From: an uncultured Lachnobacterium sp.
GTDB lineage: Bacteria > Bacillota > Clostridia > Lachnospirales > Lachnospiraceae
Assembly: GCA_945971355.1 (NCBI GenBank)
Contig: CAMFPD010000057.1
Span: 1-11,638, forward strand
Length of the DNA: 11,638 nucleotides
Direction of reading: 5' to 3'
Below the pieces are notes generated by a model. That model worked only from the letters and a program-made list of their open reading frames with translations, made no database searches and was not told the origin of the DNA. Positions 4,844 to 11,638 of this stretch are shown piece by piece. Both the position numbers and the translations under genes were made by a program. Position 1 is the first letter of the stretch. Each line of letters begins with the position of its first letter.

Positions 4844-6145
4844 TTATTTATTTTGCTTCATTTCGCTATTATATACCTCAGTAACCTTGTCTCTCTGCTC
4901 CAAAAATAGTTTTGCAAGTGCAGGATCAAAATGTTTGCCCATGCCATCTTCTATTATTTTGAAGCATGTCTCCAATGGAAGGGCTGGTCTATAACATCTC
5001 GGTGCTGATACTGCATCGAATACATCTGCTATTGCCATTATACGCGCGCACAATGGTATATCCTCTCCCTTTAATTTATCTGGATACCCCGTACCATCCC
5101 ACTTCTCATGGTGATAACGCGCTACATTATAGGCAATATCCAAAAATTCTTTATCATTTATCCCACCAAATGTATCTAAGATTATTTCTCCACCCTTTGC
5201 CGCATGCTTCTTCATCACTTCAAATTCTTCATCAGTAAGCTTTCCAGGTTTTTGCAAGATATAATCAGGAGTCGAAATCTTTCCTAAGTCATGCATTGGT
5301 GCAGCATTTGCCACATTATACAAGTAATCCTTTGTTGTAATTTTTCTGTATTCCGGCTTTTGCTTCATAGCATTCAGAATAATTTCCACATAGCACTTGG
5401 TTCTTTTAATATGGCCGCCAGTATTATCATCCCTGTTTTCCACCAAGGTCGCAAATCCCGAAATCATCTCTTCGTTATATCTGAGCAAACGTTTATAGGA
5501 CGGATCTTCCATATTCATATACATTCCAAGCAGAAGCATCATTGGTACAATCGCTGTAAGCAGCACTTCGTTATAAAAAATCTGAACCAATGCTATTCCA
5601 AAAGAAATAAACACAAATATAACTACACTTCTGTATTTTCTTTTCTCAATCTTACTCTTGTGAAAAATGCATACAAACAAAATCAGTCCGAAATATAATA
5701 TTACTGAACTATAACATGCAACCACAGATATTCCCATAGAGTAATTCGTAATCTTTCCATGTAAATATTTTACCTCTGGTAAAAATGCAAAGGTAATTAT
5801 CAGGGATAGTATACAAGGAACTAACAGTCCTATAATTTGGGACTTTTTCTTTGGCAGCCCTACTGTCACATCACACATATAGAAAAAGGACACCACAATC
5901 ACCAAAAGGACACTCACATAAAAACATATGTGAAAGACATAATTTAACCACAGAGGAACTATATCCATATTATTAACGGTCCATGCTGTAATTCCATCAA
6001 ATAATATGAAACTTGGACATAAGAAGAGAAGTGCTTCAAACAATTTATTGCGAGACACCTTAGATTTTCTGGTATCCCTTATATACATAGCGATTATATA
6101 TAAAGTAACAATCAAACATCCTAATTGTAATTTAATATGTAACAT
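4844..6145 (-). CDS. membrane-bound HD-GYP cyclic-di-GMP phosphodiesterase
   Basis: This 433-residue protein has about seven hydrophobic segments in residues 5-210, forming a membrane sensor, followed by a complete HD-GYP domain (about 225-420). The metal and signature residues are in place: H245, H285-D286 (APMHDLGKI), H314, H345-H346, GTGYP at 351-355 and D374 (AIADVFDAV), with HFDP near the end at 405-408. Enzymes of this family hydrolyse cyclic-di-GMP to pGpG or GMP. ATG at 6145 follows GAGGAGGGA. The gene is 82 nt downstream of the GGDEF-EAL gene, which suggests opposing synthesis and breakdown under shared control, although a TATAAT (complement of 6221-6226) in the gap may give it a promoter of its own. 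The signal sensed by the membrane part is unknown. Confidence 0.92.
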   Translation of the reverse strand: MLHIKLQLGCLIVTLYIIAMYIRDTRKSKVSRNKLFEALLFLCPSFILFDGITAWTVNNMDIVPLWLNYVFHICFYVSVLLVIVVSFFYMCDVTVGLPKKKSQIIGLLVPCILSLIITFAFLPEVKYLHGKITNYSMGISVVACYSSVILYFGLILFVCIFHKSKIEKRKYRSVVIFVFISFGIALVQIFYNEVLLTAIVPMMLLLGMYMNMEDPSYKRLLRYNEEMISGFATLVENRDDNTGGHIKRTKCYVEIILNAMKQKPEYRKITTKDYLYNVANAAPMHDLGKISTPDYILQKPGKLTDEEFEVMKKHAAKGGEIILDTFGGINDKEFLDIAYNVARYHHEKWDGTGYPDKLKGEDIPLCARIMAIADVFDAVSAPRCYRPALPLETCFKIIEDGMGKHFDPALAKLFLEQRDKVTEVYNSEMKQNK

Positions 6146-6227
6146 TTGATTCCCTCCTCATATTGTATATTCATCCTTTATCCAAATCAGTTCTCACTAA
6201 AAATATTAATTGAAATAGTAATTATAA

Positions 6228-8849
6228 TTACAAATACTTATCCTCAAATTCCTCCTCAGAAACAGGCTTTCCAAAATAATATCCCTGCACAAGGTCCATC
6301 TCCTGTTCTTTTGTAAGCTCATGCTCATCACTATTTTCCACTCCCACTGCATACACTTTAATACCAAGAGTTTTACAAAGACCAGAAACTGCAATAACCA
6401 TGGCTTTGATATATTCATCAGTCTCCATATCTTTAACTATTTTTTTATCAAATTTTATGCCATCAATAGGAAGCTCCTTCAAACAGTTGATAGAAGAATA
6501 CTCTGCCCCAAAATTATCTAAAATGATTCTGACTCCCAGCTTCTTGATTGATTGGAGCGTCTTAATCATCGCATCCTTGTTGTCCTTCCACAGGCTTTCC
6601 GTAACCTCAAAGCATACATTTTTAGGAGCAACTCTTGACTCCTCCAGAGCATCCTTTATTTTGCCTGCAATTCCACCTGACAATATCCCAGAATCTGACA
6701 AATTAATATGCACCTTGTATTCAGGATGTCCCATATCATTCCAGTACTTACATCTCTTGACTGCCTGAATAATCACATGCTCATCAATCTCATTTAACAG
6801 ACCCAGATACTCTGCTGCCGGCATCAGCTTTTCTGGTAACTGGAGCCCAAATTCCTTGGATTCCCATCTAACCAGAGCCTCTGCCCCAACGCAAGGGCAA
6901 TCCTTCTTTTTATTATCTACAACAGGCTGATAATATACCTTAAACTGATCTATGCTCTCTCGCACTGCATATCGCATTGTGCTTTCATAGTCAGCCTTCT
7001 CTCCACCTGCGTTTTCTTCCAACTCATCATAAAATACAACACAGTTTTTTCCCTTTTTCTTCGCAGAAAAAAGTGCTCTGTCTGCTTTTGATACGATTTC
7101 ATCCGCCTTTATGCCATCATCTGGATAATAAGAAACGCCAACGCTGACCGTACATTGCTTTTCCTGCCCCTTAAGCATCCATTGTTTTGTGAAAATTTTT
7201 ACTATTTCACCGCATACCCACTCAGGCTTCACACTATCTGTGTCCGTAATAATCACGCTAAACTCGTCGCCACCAACTCTGTATACACTATCCTCAATCC
7301 CATCAATTTTCTGAAGATTACGTGCCACTGATTTAAGTACTACATCTCCGTATTTATGACCAACACCCTCATTTACATTCTTAAAATCATCCAAATCTAT
7401 GTAAATAACAGCACCCTTTTTCCCGTCTATTTCAGCCATTCGAATATTTCTTTCCAGATTGCTTTCAAAGCTCATACGATTTGGAAGACCTGTTAAGTAA
7501 TCATTCTTTGCTGTATTTTCAATTTCCTTCTGATACAGTTTCTTGTCTGTAATGTCATAAATAGTACATAGATTAACCAGCTTTCCATCCACCCAGTTAA
7601 TGCTTGTTCGATGAATATCTATCCACATATTTTCATCAGGCAGATAGCACTCTTCAAAAGAGTTTTCCTTATCAATCTCCATATGGGCAAACACCACATC
7701 ATCAAGCTTTCCCTCTGACAAAGCTTTTCCAAACACACTTTGAAATCGTCTGTTCATATAGAGAATTTTCTTATTTACAGAATCAGAAACAAATATGCTG
7801 CACCCTACATTTTCCAAAATGGCCTCAAGGGATGTATATGAGCTTGCAAGTGAATTTTTCTCAATTCTTTTGCTGAGAATACTCTGAATGATTCCCTTCA
7901 CCTCATTTGCAAAGGCAATATCAGAAACTGACCATATCCTATCCTTCTTATACTCATAAAAGCATAGATACATTTCATTTCTGCCATTCACAACTATAGG
8001 CTGATAAATTGCTGCTGATATTTTATTTTTTTCAAAATACTGTTTAAAATTCTCAGGCTTGATTGTGTCATAGGAAATCATATACGGTTTTCCTGTAAAA
8101 AACGGAATCTCTTCCTTAGGGATTTCATTCTGTACAGGAATGTCTGATGAGGAATCATTATTTCTATACTCACACAAAACCTCATAGCACTGTGAATTTC
8201 TACTCTCGCGAATGAGACTTCCCCCTGCAATTTCCAATGCTTCACAAACTAATTTTAAAGCTTCCTGCACTATACTGCTAAAGCCTTCATCCGACCCTAA
8301 AAGTCTGACAAGCTCTGTCATTACCGAATTACGTTTAATCTCATCTTCAGCCTTTTCCTCTGCCTCATTTATTTCAAGCATATGATTTTTAACTTTTGCC
8401 TCATTGAGCTTTGCCTGAATAAAATTAACTGTAACCACTTCCAGTAATTCTATGGAATGATAAAATTTCTCCTCAGTGGTTGACATAACACCTTCTGGCA
8501 GTTCAAAACCTTCTGGAATATTATCCGAAATCACACCTATAGCAACCCAGGATATCTGGCTATTTTCCTCAATCCTTGTGGTTATTCCTACCATCTTGAT
8601 GAAATCAAAATCTATAGGCTCCTCTATTACACTCTCCACAGAACTATTCTGCAATTTTTTAAGAAGAGACATATAGGTATCCTTATCCACCATGCTATGA
8701 ATAAATTCTCTCTCGGGCCTGCTTCCATATGCTTTCGTCAACACACCCAAATGTCTTCCCACACAGGCTAAATACACACCAGTTGAACGACAAAAATAAT
8801 CCTGTAATTTTTGCAATACCTTAGGCTCAATCAAACCTTCATATTCCAT
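6228..8849 (-). CDS. GGDEF-EAL protein with PocR-like, GAF and PAS sensors; EAL degenerate
   Basis: This is an 873-residue soluble cyclic-di-GMP signalling protein. Domains in order: a PocR-like sensor (about 10-110), a helical linker (125-175), a GAF-like domain (175-330), a PAS domain (340-435), GGDEF (448-610) and EAL (625-870). The GGDEF domain is intact: DYLTGLPNR, DLDDFKNVNE, and GGDEF at 526-530. The inhibitory I-site is not: the position expected for R is G (GIED), although its D520 remains. In the EAL domain, E657, N716, E748, D778, K799 and Q855 are present, but DDFG is DNFG (N779) and AEGVE is AVGVE (V835). It probably makes cyclic-di-GMP and may bind but not cut it. ATG at 8849 lies 5 nt after the methyltransferase stop, with AGAGG inside that gene's end, so the two are in one operon. 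Confidence 0.9.
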   Translation of the reverse strand: MEYEGLIEPKVLQKLQDYFCRSTGVYLACVGRHLGVLTKAYGSRPEREFIHSMVDKDTYMSLLKKLQNSSVESVIEEPIDFDFIKMVGITTRIEENSQISWVAIGVISDNIPEGFELPEGVMSTTEEKFYHSIELLEVVTVNFIQAKLNEAKVKNHMLEINEAEEKAEDEIKRNSVMTELVRLLGSDEGFSSIVQEALKLVCEALEIAGGSLIRESRNSQCYEVLCEYRNNDSSSDIPVQNEIPKEEIPFFTGKPYMISYDTIKPENFKQYFEKNKISAAIYQPIVVNGRNEMYLCFYEYKKDRIWSVSDIAFANEVKGIIQSILSKRIEKNSLASSYTSLEAILENVGCSIFVSDSVNKKILYMNRRFQSVFGKALSEGKLDDVVFAHMEIDKENSFEECYLPDENMWIDIHRTSINWVDGKLVNLCTIYDITDKKLYQKEIENTAKNDYLTGLPNRMSFESNLERNIRMAEIDGKKGAVIYIDLDDFKNVNEGVGHKYGDVVLKSVARNLQKIDGIEDSVYRVGGDEFSVIITDTDSVKPEWVCGEIVKIFTKQWMLKGQEKQCTVSVGVSYYPDDGIKADEIVSKADRALFSAKKKGKNCVVFYDELEENAGGEKADYESTMRYAVRESIDQFKVYYQPVVDNKKKDCPCVGAEALVRWESKEFGLQLPEKLMPAAEYLGLLNEIDEHVIIQAVKRCKYWNDMGHPEYKVHINLSDSGILSGGIAGKIKDALEESRVAPKNVCFEVTESLWKDNKDAMIKTLQSIKKLGVRIILDNFGAEYSSINCLKELPIDGIKFDKKIVKDMETDEYIKAMVIAVSGLCKTLGIKVYAVGVENSDEHELTKEQEMDLVQGYYFGKPVSEEEFEDKYL

Positions 8850-8854
8850 ACTAA

Positions 8855-10336
8855 CTACCTCTTTAGTGTTAAAATAAATAAATAAAAATCTCCCTTTTTC
8901 TGTATGCAGGTCTCCTGTAAAACCTTGTACTCTTTATTAAGTCTCAGATACTTTTTTACAAAACCAACTTCATTTGTATACATAATAATGACACCATCTC
9001 CTGTCATTATCTCCTTTACCTTCGAAAAAAAATCACCATAGAAAGCATCCATTTCTTCCTTGGTCTTTTTTCCTCTCACAGGCATATTGGTAACAATTTC
9101 GTCAAACAGATATTCATGCTTAAAATCAAAAAAGTCTCTGTGGATGTAATTAAATTTACGTCCTGCAAGCTCTGTGTTCACCCTTGCCATATCTATAGCA
9201 TCACCAAATATATCTGTTCCGTATACCTCTCTGGCAGGAACCTTCCTGTCCCTCTCAATAAGCATTGTCCCCACGCCACAGAAGGGATCCATAATCTGTG
9301 CATCCTCTTTTAAATATGGTTTGGCAATTTCCATAAGCAGAGCTGCTGTTGATGGATGAATGGATGCGGATATGGCATTTTTTCTATAATCAAAGCGGTG
9401 ATCCTCCATTGTGTATAGCTTTAATGCTGCAAAAAATCTGCCCTCTCTATTTGCAATTAATCTGATTTCAACTTCATAATCAGATGCTGAATTGACAAGC
9501 ATACCTCCGCTAAGTGCATCCAAAGACGCCCCTAACTTCTTTGAGAAATCACTCCTCTTATCCAAATCCATACTGCTTCTGCACTCTATTCTATAGTAGA
9601 ATGTTCCCGCTTCCTTATGAATTTTTTTAAGCAGCTCATACAAATCAGAATCCCACAGCTGCTGTGCTGCCTTTCTAGGATTTGTATCAAGCAATTCACT
9701 AGTATGAATTGGGAATAACATATCCCTGAAGCTTCTTACTGCAAATACTTTTTCCAAATCCTCTGTCTTCACCAAAACTCCAAGAGGATGAACACTTGCA
9801 TTATCTATTCCCAGTTCTCTTCTGACTATCTCCCTATGATTCCTATTTGTCACAAGAAGCAGTTCCATCTCCTGACCTGATGTAATGGCTGTATGCTTTG
9901 TTATTCCCTCATAAGAAATCACTATCTTGTTTAATGCACGCACTTCCTCCTGATGGTGCTTTCTATTCTCTTCCGATACCTCTTCACTCTGCATTTTCAC
10001 AAGAATATCCTTTATCTGTGTCAGCAGATGTTCAGCTTTCAAATTAGAAATAGCTGTAAGATATGAGCTTCTTACAAAAAGCGTTTTTTCGTTCTTGTAA
10101 GACTCAAACAACTCATCTACAGTCTCATTCCACTTTAAATCTCCAATTAAGAGTGCAGCGTTTTTCCTGGTTTTTGCGTCCTCGCTCTGAAGAAAACCAA
10201 CTATCAAATCCTTTTTATCCTCCAGAAGAGCTTTTAACTTTTCACGCTCACTCTCTTCTTTTATCATTTTTCTCAGGTTGCTGAGATTTTCTCTTACATT
10301 ATTTCCTTTTGTAAGCTCTGTTACTATTTGTTTCAA
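8855..10336 (-). CDS. HEAT-repeat plus RNA methyltransferase fusion (THUMP/UPF0020, RlmL/Trm14-like)
   Basis: This 493-residue protein starts with a helical region (about 1-145) that looks like HEAT repeats (for example residues 50-66, then 84-100). A middle region (155-300) resembles the THUMP-containing part of tRNA/rRNA guanine methyltransferases. The C-terminal Rossmann domain (320-493) has the SAM-binding motif DPFCGVGTMLIE at 350-361 and YGTDIFGDAI as the acidic second motif. The catalytic motif, usually N/D-P-P-Y, is NMPVRG at 417-422, so the target-base pocket is unusual. The likely role is N2-methylation of a guanine in tRNA or rRNA; the exact site is not predictable. The start is TTG at 10336, supported by AAGGAG six bases upstream. 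It is 57 nt downstream of the amidase gene and 5 nt upstream of the GGDEF-EAL gene. Confidence 0.82.
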   Translation of the reverse strand: MKQIVTELTKGNNVRENLSNLRKMIKEESEREKLKALLEDKKDLIVGFLQSEDAKTRKNAALLIGDLKWNETVDELFESYKNEKTLFVRSSYLTAISNLKAEHLLTQIKDILVKMQSEEVSEENRKHHQEEVRALNKIVISYEGITKHTAITSGQEMELLLVTNRNHREIVRRELGIDNASVHPLGVLVKTEDLEKVFAVRSFRDMLFPIHTSELLDTNPRKAAQQLWDSDLYELLKKIHKEAGTFYYRIECRSSMDLDKRSDFSKKLGASLDALSGGMLVNSASDYEVEIRLIANREGRFFAALKLYTMEDHRFDYRKNAISASIHPSTAALLMEIAKPYLKEDAQIMDPFCGVGTMLIERDRKVPAREVYGTDIFGDAIDMARVNTELAGRKFNYIHRDFFDFKHEYLFDEIVTNMPVRGKKTKEEMDAFYGDFFSKVKEIMTGDGVIIMYTNEVGFVKKYLRLNKEYKVLQETCIQKKGDFYLFILTLKR

Positions 10337-10393
10337 AGAGTACTCCTTCTTATTCTTTATTTTAGGTATAATTCCAAGTTAATTGTATAGGAT

Positions 10394-11077
10394 TTACTCT
10401 TCTTTTTCAATGCCATTCTCTTCTATATAATTCAGTAAATCATCCTTAAATGTATCCCATGCTTCCTCATGTTCCACATAATATTTTGGACAATTTTTTC
10501 CGGTCACATCATAATGTCTAATCACATCCTCTGATGAAAGATCATATCTTCCCATTAACCAGGTTGTGAGTTTAATAAGTGAATTATATGTATTTCCATT
10601 GAATTTTCCTGTTTCATCTTCTATACAGCACTCGATGGATATAGTGTCAAAATTTCTGTCATTTGACGCATATGCTATCTCATTACAAGGTATACACTGA
10701 ACTATTTCTCCTTCCAGGCCAATTACAAAGTGACTGCTGGCCTTCGTCTCATGGGTTTCTGCCAGATTCTCAAAATAGCTTCGATTTTGTATTGCTGTTG
10801 TTCCCGGGTTTGCTGTATAGTGTATCACTATTCCATTTACCTGCTCCAGTGCCATGGCTGGTCTTGAATACTCATTTATAGTAAGTAACTCCACATCAAG
10901 CTCCGGCTGCTGGTCTATGTACTTCTCTACTGTGATTTCCTGCTCCTCGGCTGTTTCCTCCTCTTTGTGCCGCTTCACCGTCACTATTGTCACTATTATC
11001 ATTACCACAGCAGCAATCACCAAACCTGCTGTCATCATCCTAAAAAATAGCTGTCGCTGTCTTTCTTCTTTTCTCAT
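10394..11077 (-). CDS. membrane-anchored N-acetylmuramoyl-L-alanine amidase (amidase_2)
   Basis: This 227-residue protein has a basic N-terminus, one membrane helix (about 14-34) and a charged linker rich in Glu (38-62). An amidase_2/PGRP-type zinc domain follows. The zinc ligands are H86 (VIHYTAN), H188 (IRHYDVTG) and C196 (GKNCP), with E149 (SIEC) and K194 in the usual catalytic positions. It would sit outside the cell, anchored by an uncleaved signal, and cut the bond between MurNAc and L-alanine of peptidoglycan. ATG at 11077 has GAGGG upstream. No cell-wall-binding repeats follow, so targeting relies on the anchor. It is the first gene of the leftward run; no terminator separates it from the methyltransferase gene 57 nt on. 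Confidence 0.9.
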   Translation of the reverse strand: MRKEERQRQLFFRMMTAGLVIAAVVMIIVTIVTVKRHKEEETAEEQEITVEKYIDQQPELDVELLTINEYSRPAMALEQVNGIVIHYTANPGTTAIQNRSYFENLAETHETKASSHFVIGLEGEIVQCIPCNEIAYASNDRNFDTISIECCIEDETGKFNGNTYNSLIKLTTWLMGRYDLSSEDVIRHYDVTGKNCPKYYVEHEEAWDTFKDDLLNYIEENGIEKEE

Positions 11078-11118
11078 CTGTGTCCCTCTTTATATGTAAA
11101 TTCTTCATGTGGATTTCA

Positions 11119-11189
11119 TGGTGTGCCGGGCTTTAAACGCTGCTTGGCTGCTCAGCCTGCTACGCTTCGCAAGGTTCTATTTGGCACCA
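11119..11189. repeat. 70-nt hairpin, REP-like palindromic unit
   Basis: TGGTGTGCC (11119-11127) pairs with GGCACCA (11183-11189), with one bulged base, and an inner GGCT/AGCC hairpin sits near 11146-11157. The interior is rich in GC triplets such as GCTGC, TACGC and TTCGC, unlike the AT-rich surroundings. No protein frame is credible. It lies upstream of the amidase gene and may be a dispersed palindromic repeat. Confidence 0.45.
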
Positions 11190-11249
11190 AATTATAGTTT
11201 ATCGTGGCATATAAAGTTATATATACAATCTCTCAGAAAACTCTCCGTA

Positions 11250-11638
11250 AAGCCAAGATTTGCCGATACCATCTTTTGCCTTCTTCGATAGAAGCTGTTC
11301 TTCAAACGTTTGACAATGGCGCCCCAGTGTTCGTCCACTAAGCTACAACATTTCAGGTTCATCCGTGCCTGACTTAGTGCGCGTATGAGAGATAAATGGG
11401 GCGCTAAGGGAGCACTTTGTTTGAGAGCCATTTCATCCTCCCGCGCAAAGCGCATCTTAGAAATGGCTCGAGTTGTGCGGAAGCGCCCCTAATCAAAAAT
11501 CTCGAGTAGCGCACTTAGTCAGGCTAGGAGGGTTCTGAGTTGTACTTAGTGGAGCGGACACTGGGGCGCCATTGTCAAAGCGGTTGAAGTACACCTTCCC
11601 TGAAGGCAAAAGAATGGTATCTGGCAAATCTAAGGCTT
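11250..11638. repeat. giant imperfect inverted repeat (about 390 nt), cut by the window edge
   Basis: Left and right halves are imperfect reverse complements over nearly their whole length. Paired blocks, from outside in: 11250-11283 with 11602-11638 (three one-base bulges, one mismatch); 11309-11330 with 11558-11579 (22 bp, perfect); 11367-11382 with 11509-11524 (15 of 16); 11398-11405 with 11482-11489 (8 bp); 11425-11434 with 11460-11469 (10 bp); and a GCGC-AAA-GCGC tip at 11443-11453. It is GC-richer than its surroundings. Pairing begins at the last base of the window, so the true right end may lie beyond. The rest of 11078-11250 shows only the smaller hairpin. I see no credible protein frame. 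Confidence 0.85.

Noticed and set aside
5291..5698. 135-residue rightward frame
   Set aside because: It lies opposite the well-supported HD-GYP gene and has a His-rich composition typical of an antisense shadow.
6218..6231. Perfect 14-bp palindrome GTAATTATAATTAC
   Set aside because: It is pure AT apart from its ends, overlaps the GGDEF-EAL stop codon and has no loop or T tract. It may simply contain a -10 box for the HD-GYP gene, and palindromes of this kind are common in AT-rich gaps.
11192..11455. 87-residue leftward frame (begins MRFAREDEMALKQSAP)
   Set aside because: It runs across the left arm of the giant inverted repeat, so its composition reflects the repeat. It has no convincing ribosome site and no recognisable domain.

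Overview
The window looks like a chromosome segment of a low-GC Firmicute, most likely in Lachnospiraceae (Butyrivibrio/Pseudobutyrivibrio/Agathobacter type). The clues are AT-rich DNA, strong GGAGG-type ribosome sites, frequent TTG starts, a PocR-GAF-PAS-GGDEF-EAL protein next to an HD-GYP protein, and clostridial-style small genes. This assignment is inference from protein style, not a database match.

Left part (1-4472), an accessory and partly decaying region. An M55 (DppA-like) D-aminopeptidase and a 65-residue two-helix membrane protein run rightward. Facing them is a marR-MATE efflux operon read leftward, with a clear autoregulatory promoter/operator, whose pump gene is broken by a one-base deletion in a G run. 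Next comes a streptothricin-acetyltransferase-like (SatA/Sat4) gene, also broken by an apparent one-base deletion, then a C-terminal scrap of another acetyltransferase-like gene, then an intact GNAT gene. A 74-bp promoter-bearing element occurs twice (about 85% identical, no gaps), ahead of the peptidase gene and ahead of the sat-like gene.

Middle (4473-4843), the most interesting part: a compact candidate type I toxin-antitoxin locus. A 28-residue single-helix peptide is encoded leftward from a TTG start behind a perfect AAGGAGGTGA site. A short RNA of about 72 nt is predicted rightward from a divergent promoter. The RNA repeats the + strand sequence lying across the toxin start, so it is complementary to the toxin mRNA there. 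The terminator hairpins of the two transcripts carry complementary 7-base loops containing CUAG. This resembles the dispersed complementarity of the Fst/par system, but with divergent instead of convergent genes.

Right-centre (4844-11077), all leftward: a membrane amidase_2 protein, a HEAT-repeat/RNA-methyltransferase fusion, the GGDEF-EAL protein (GGDEF intact, EAL lacking two catalytic acids) and a membrane HD-GYP phosphodiesterase. The methyltransferase and GGDEF-EAL genes are 5 nt apart, and the HD-GYP gene follows after 82 nt. Cyclic-di-GMP would be made by the GGDEF domain and broken down by HD-GYP.

Right end (11078-11638): no credible protein gene. It holds a roughly 70-nt hairpin and a giant imperfect inverted repeat of about 390 nt that reaches the window edge. 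It is GC-richer than its surroundings and is either a foldback/MITE-like element, two inverted copies of a dispersed repeat, or a large structured RNA.
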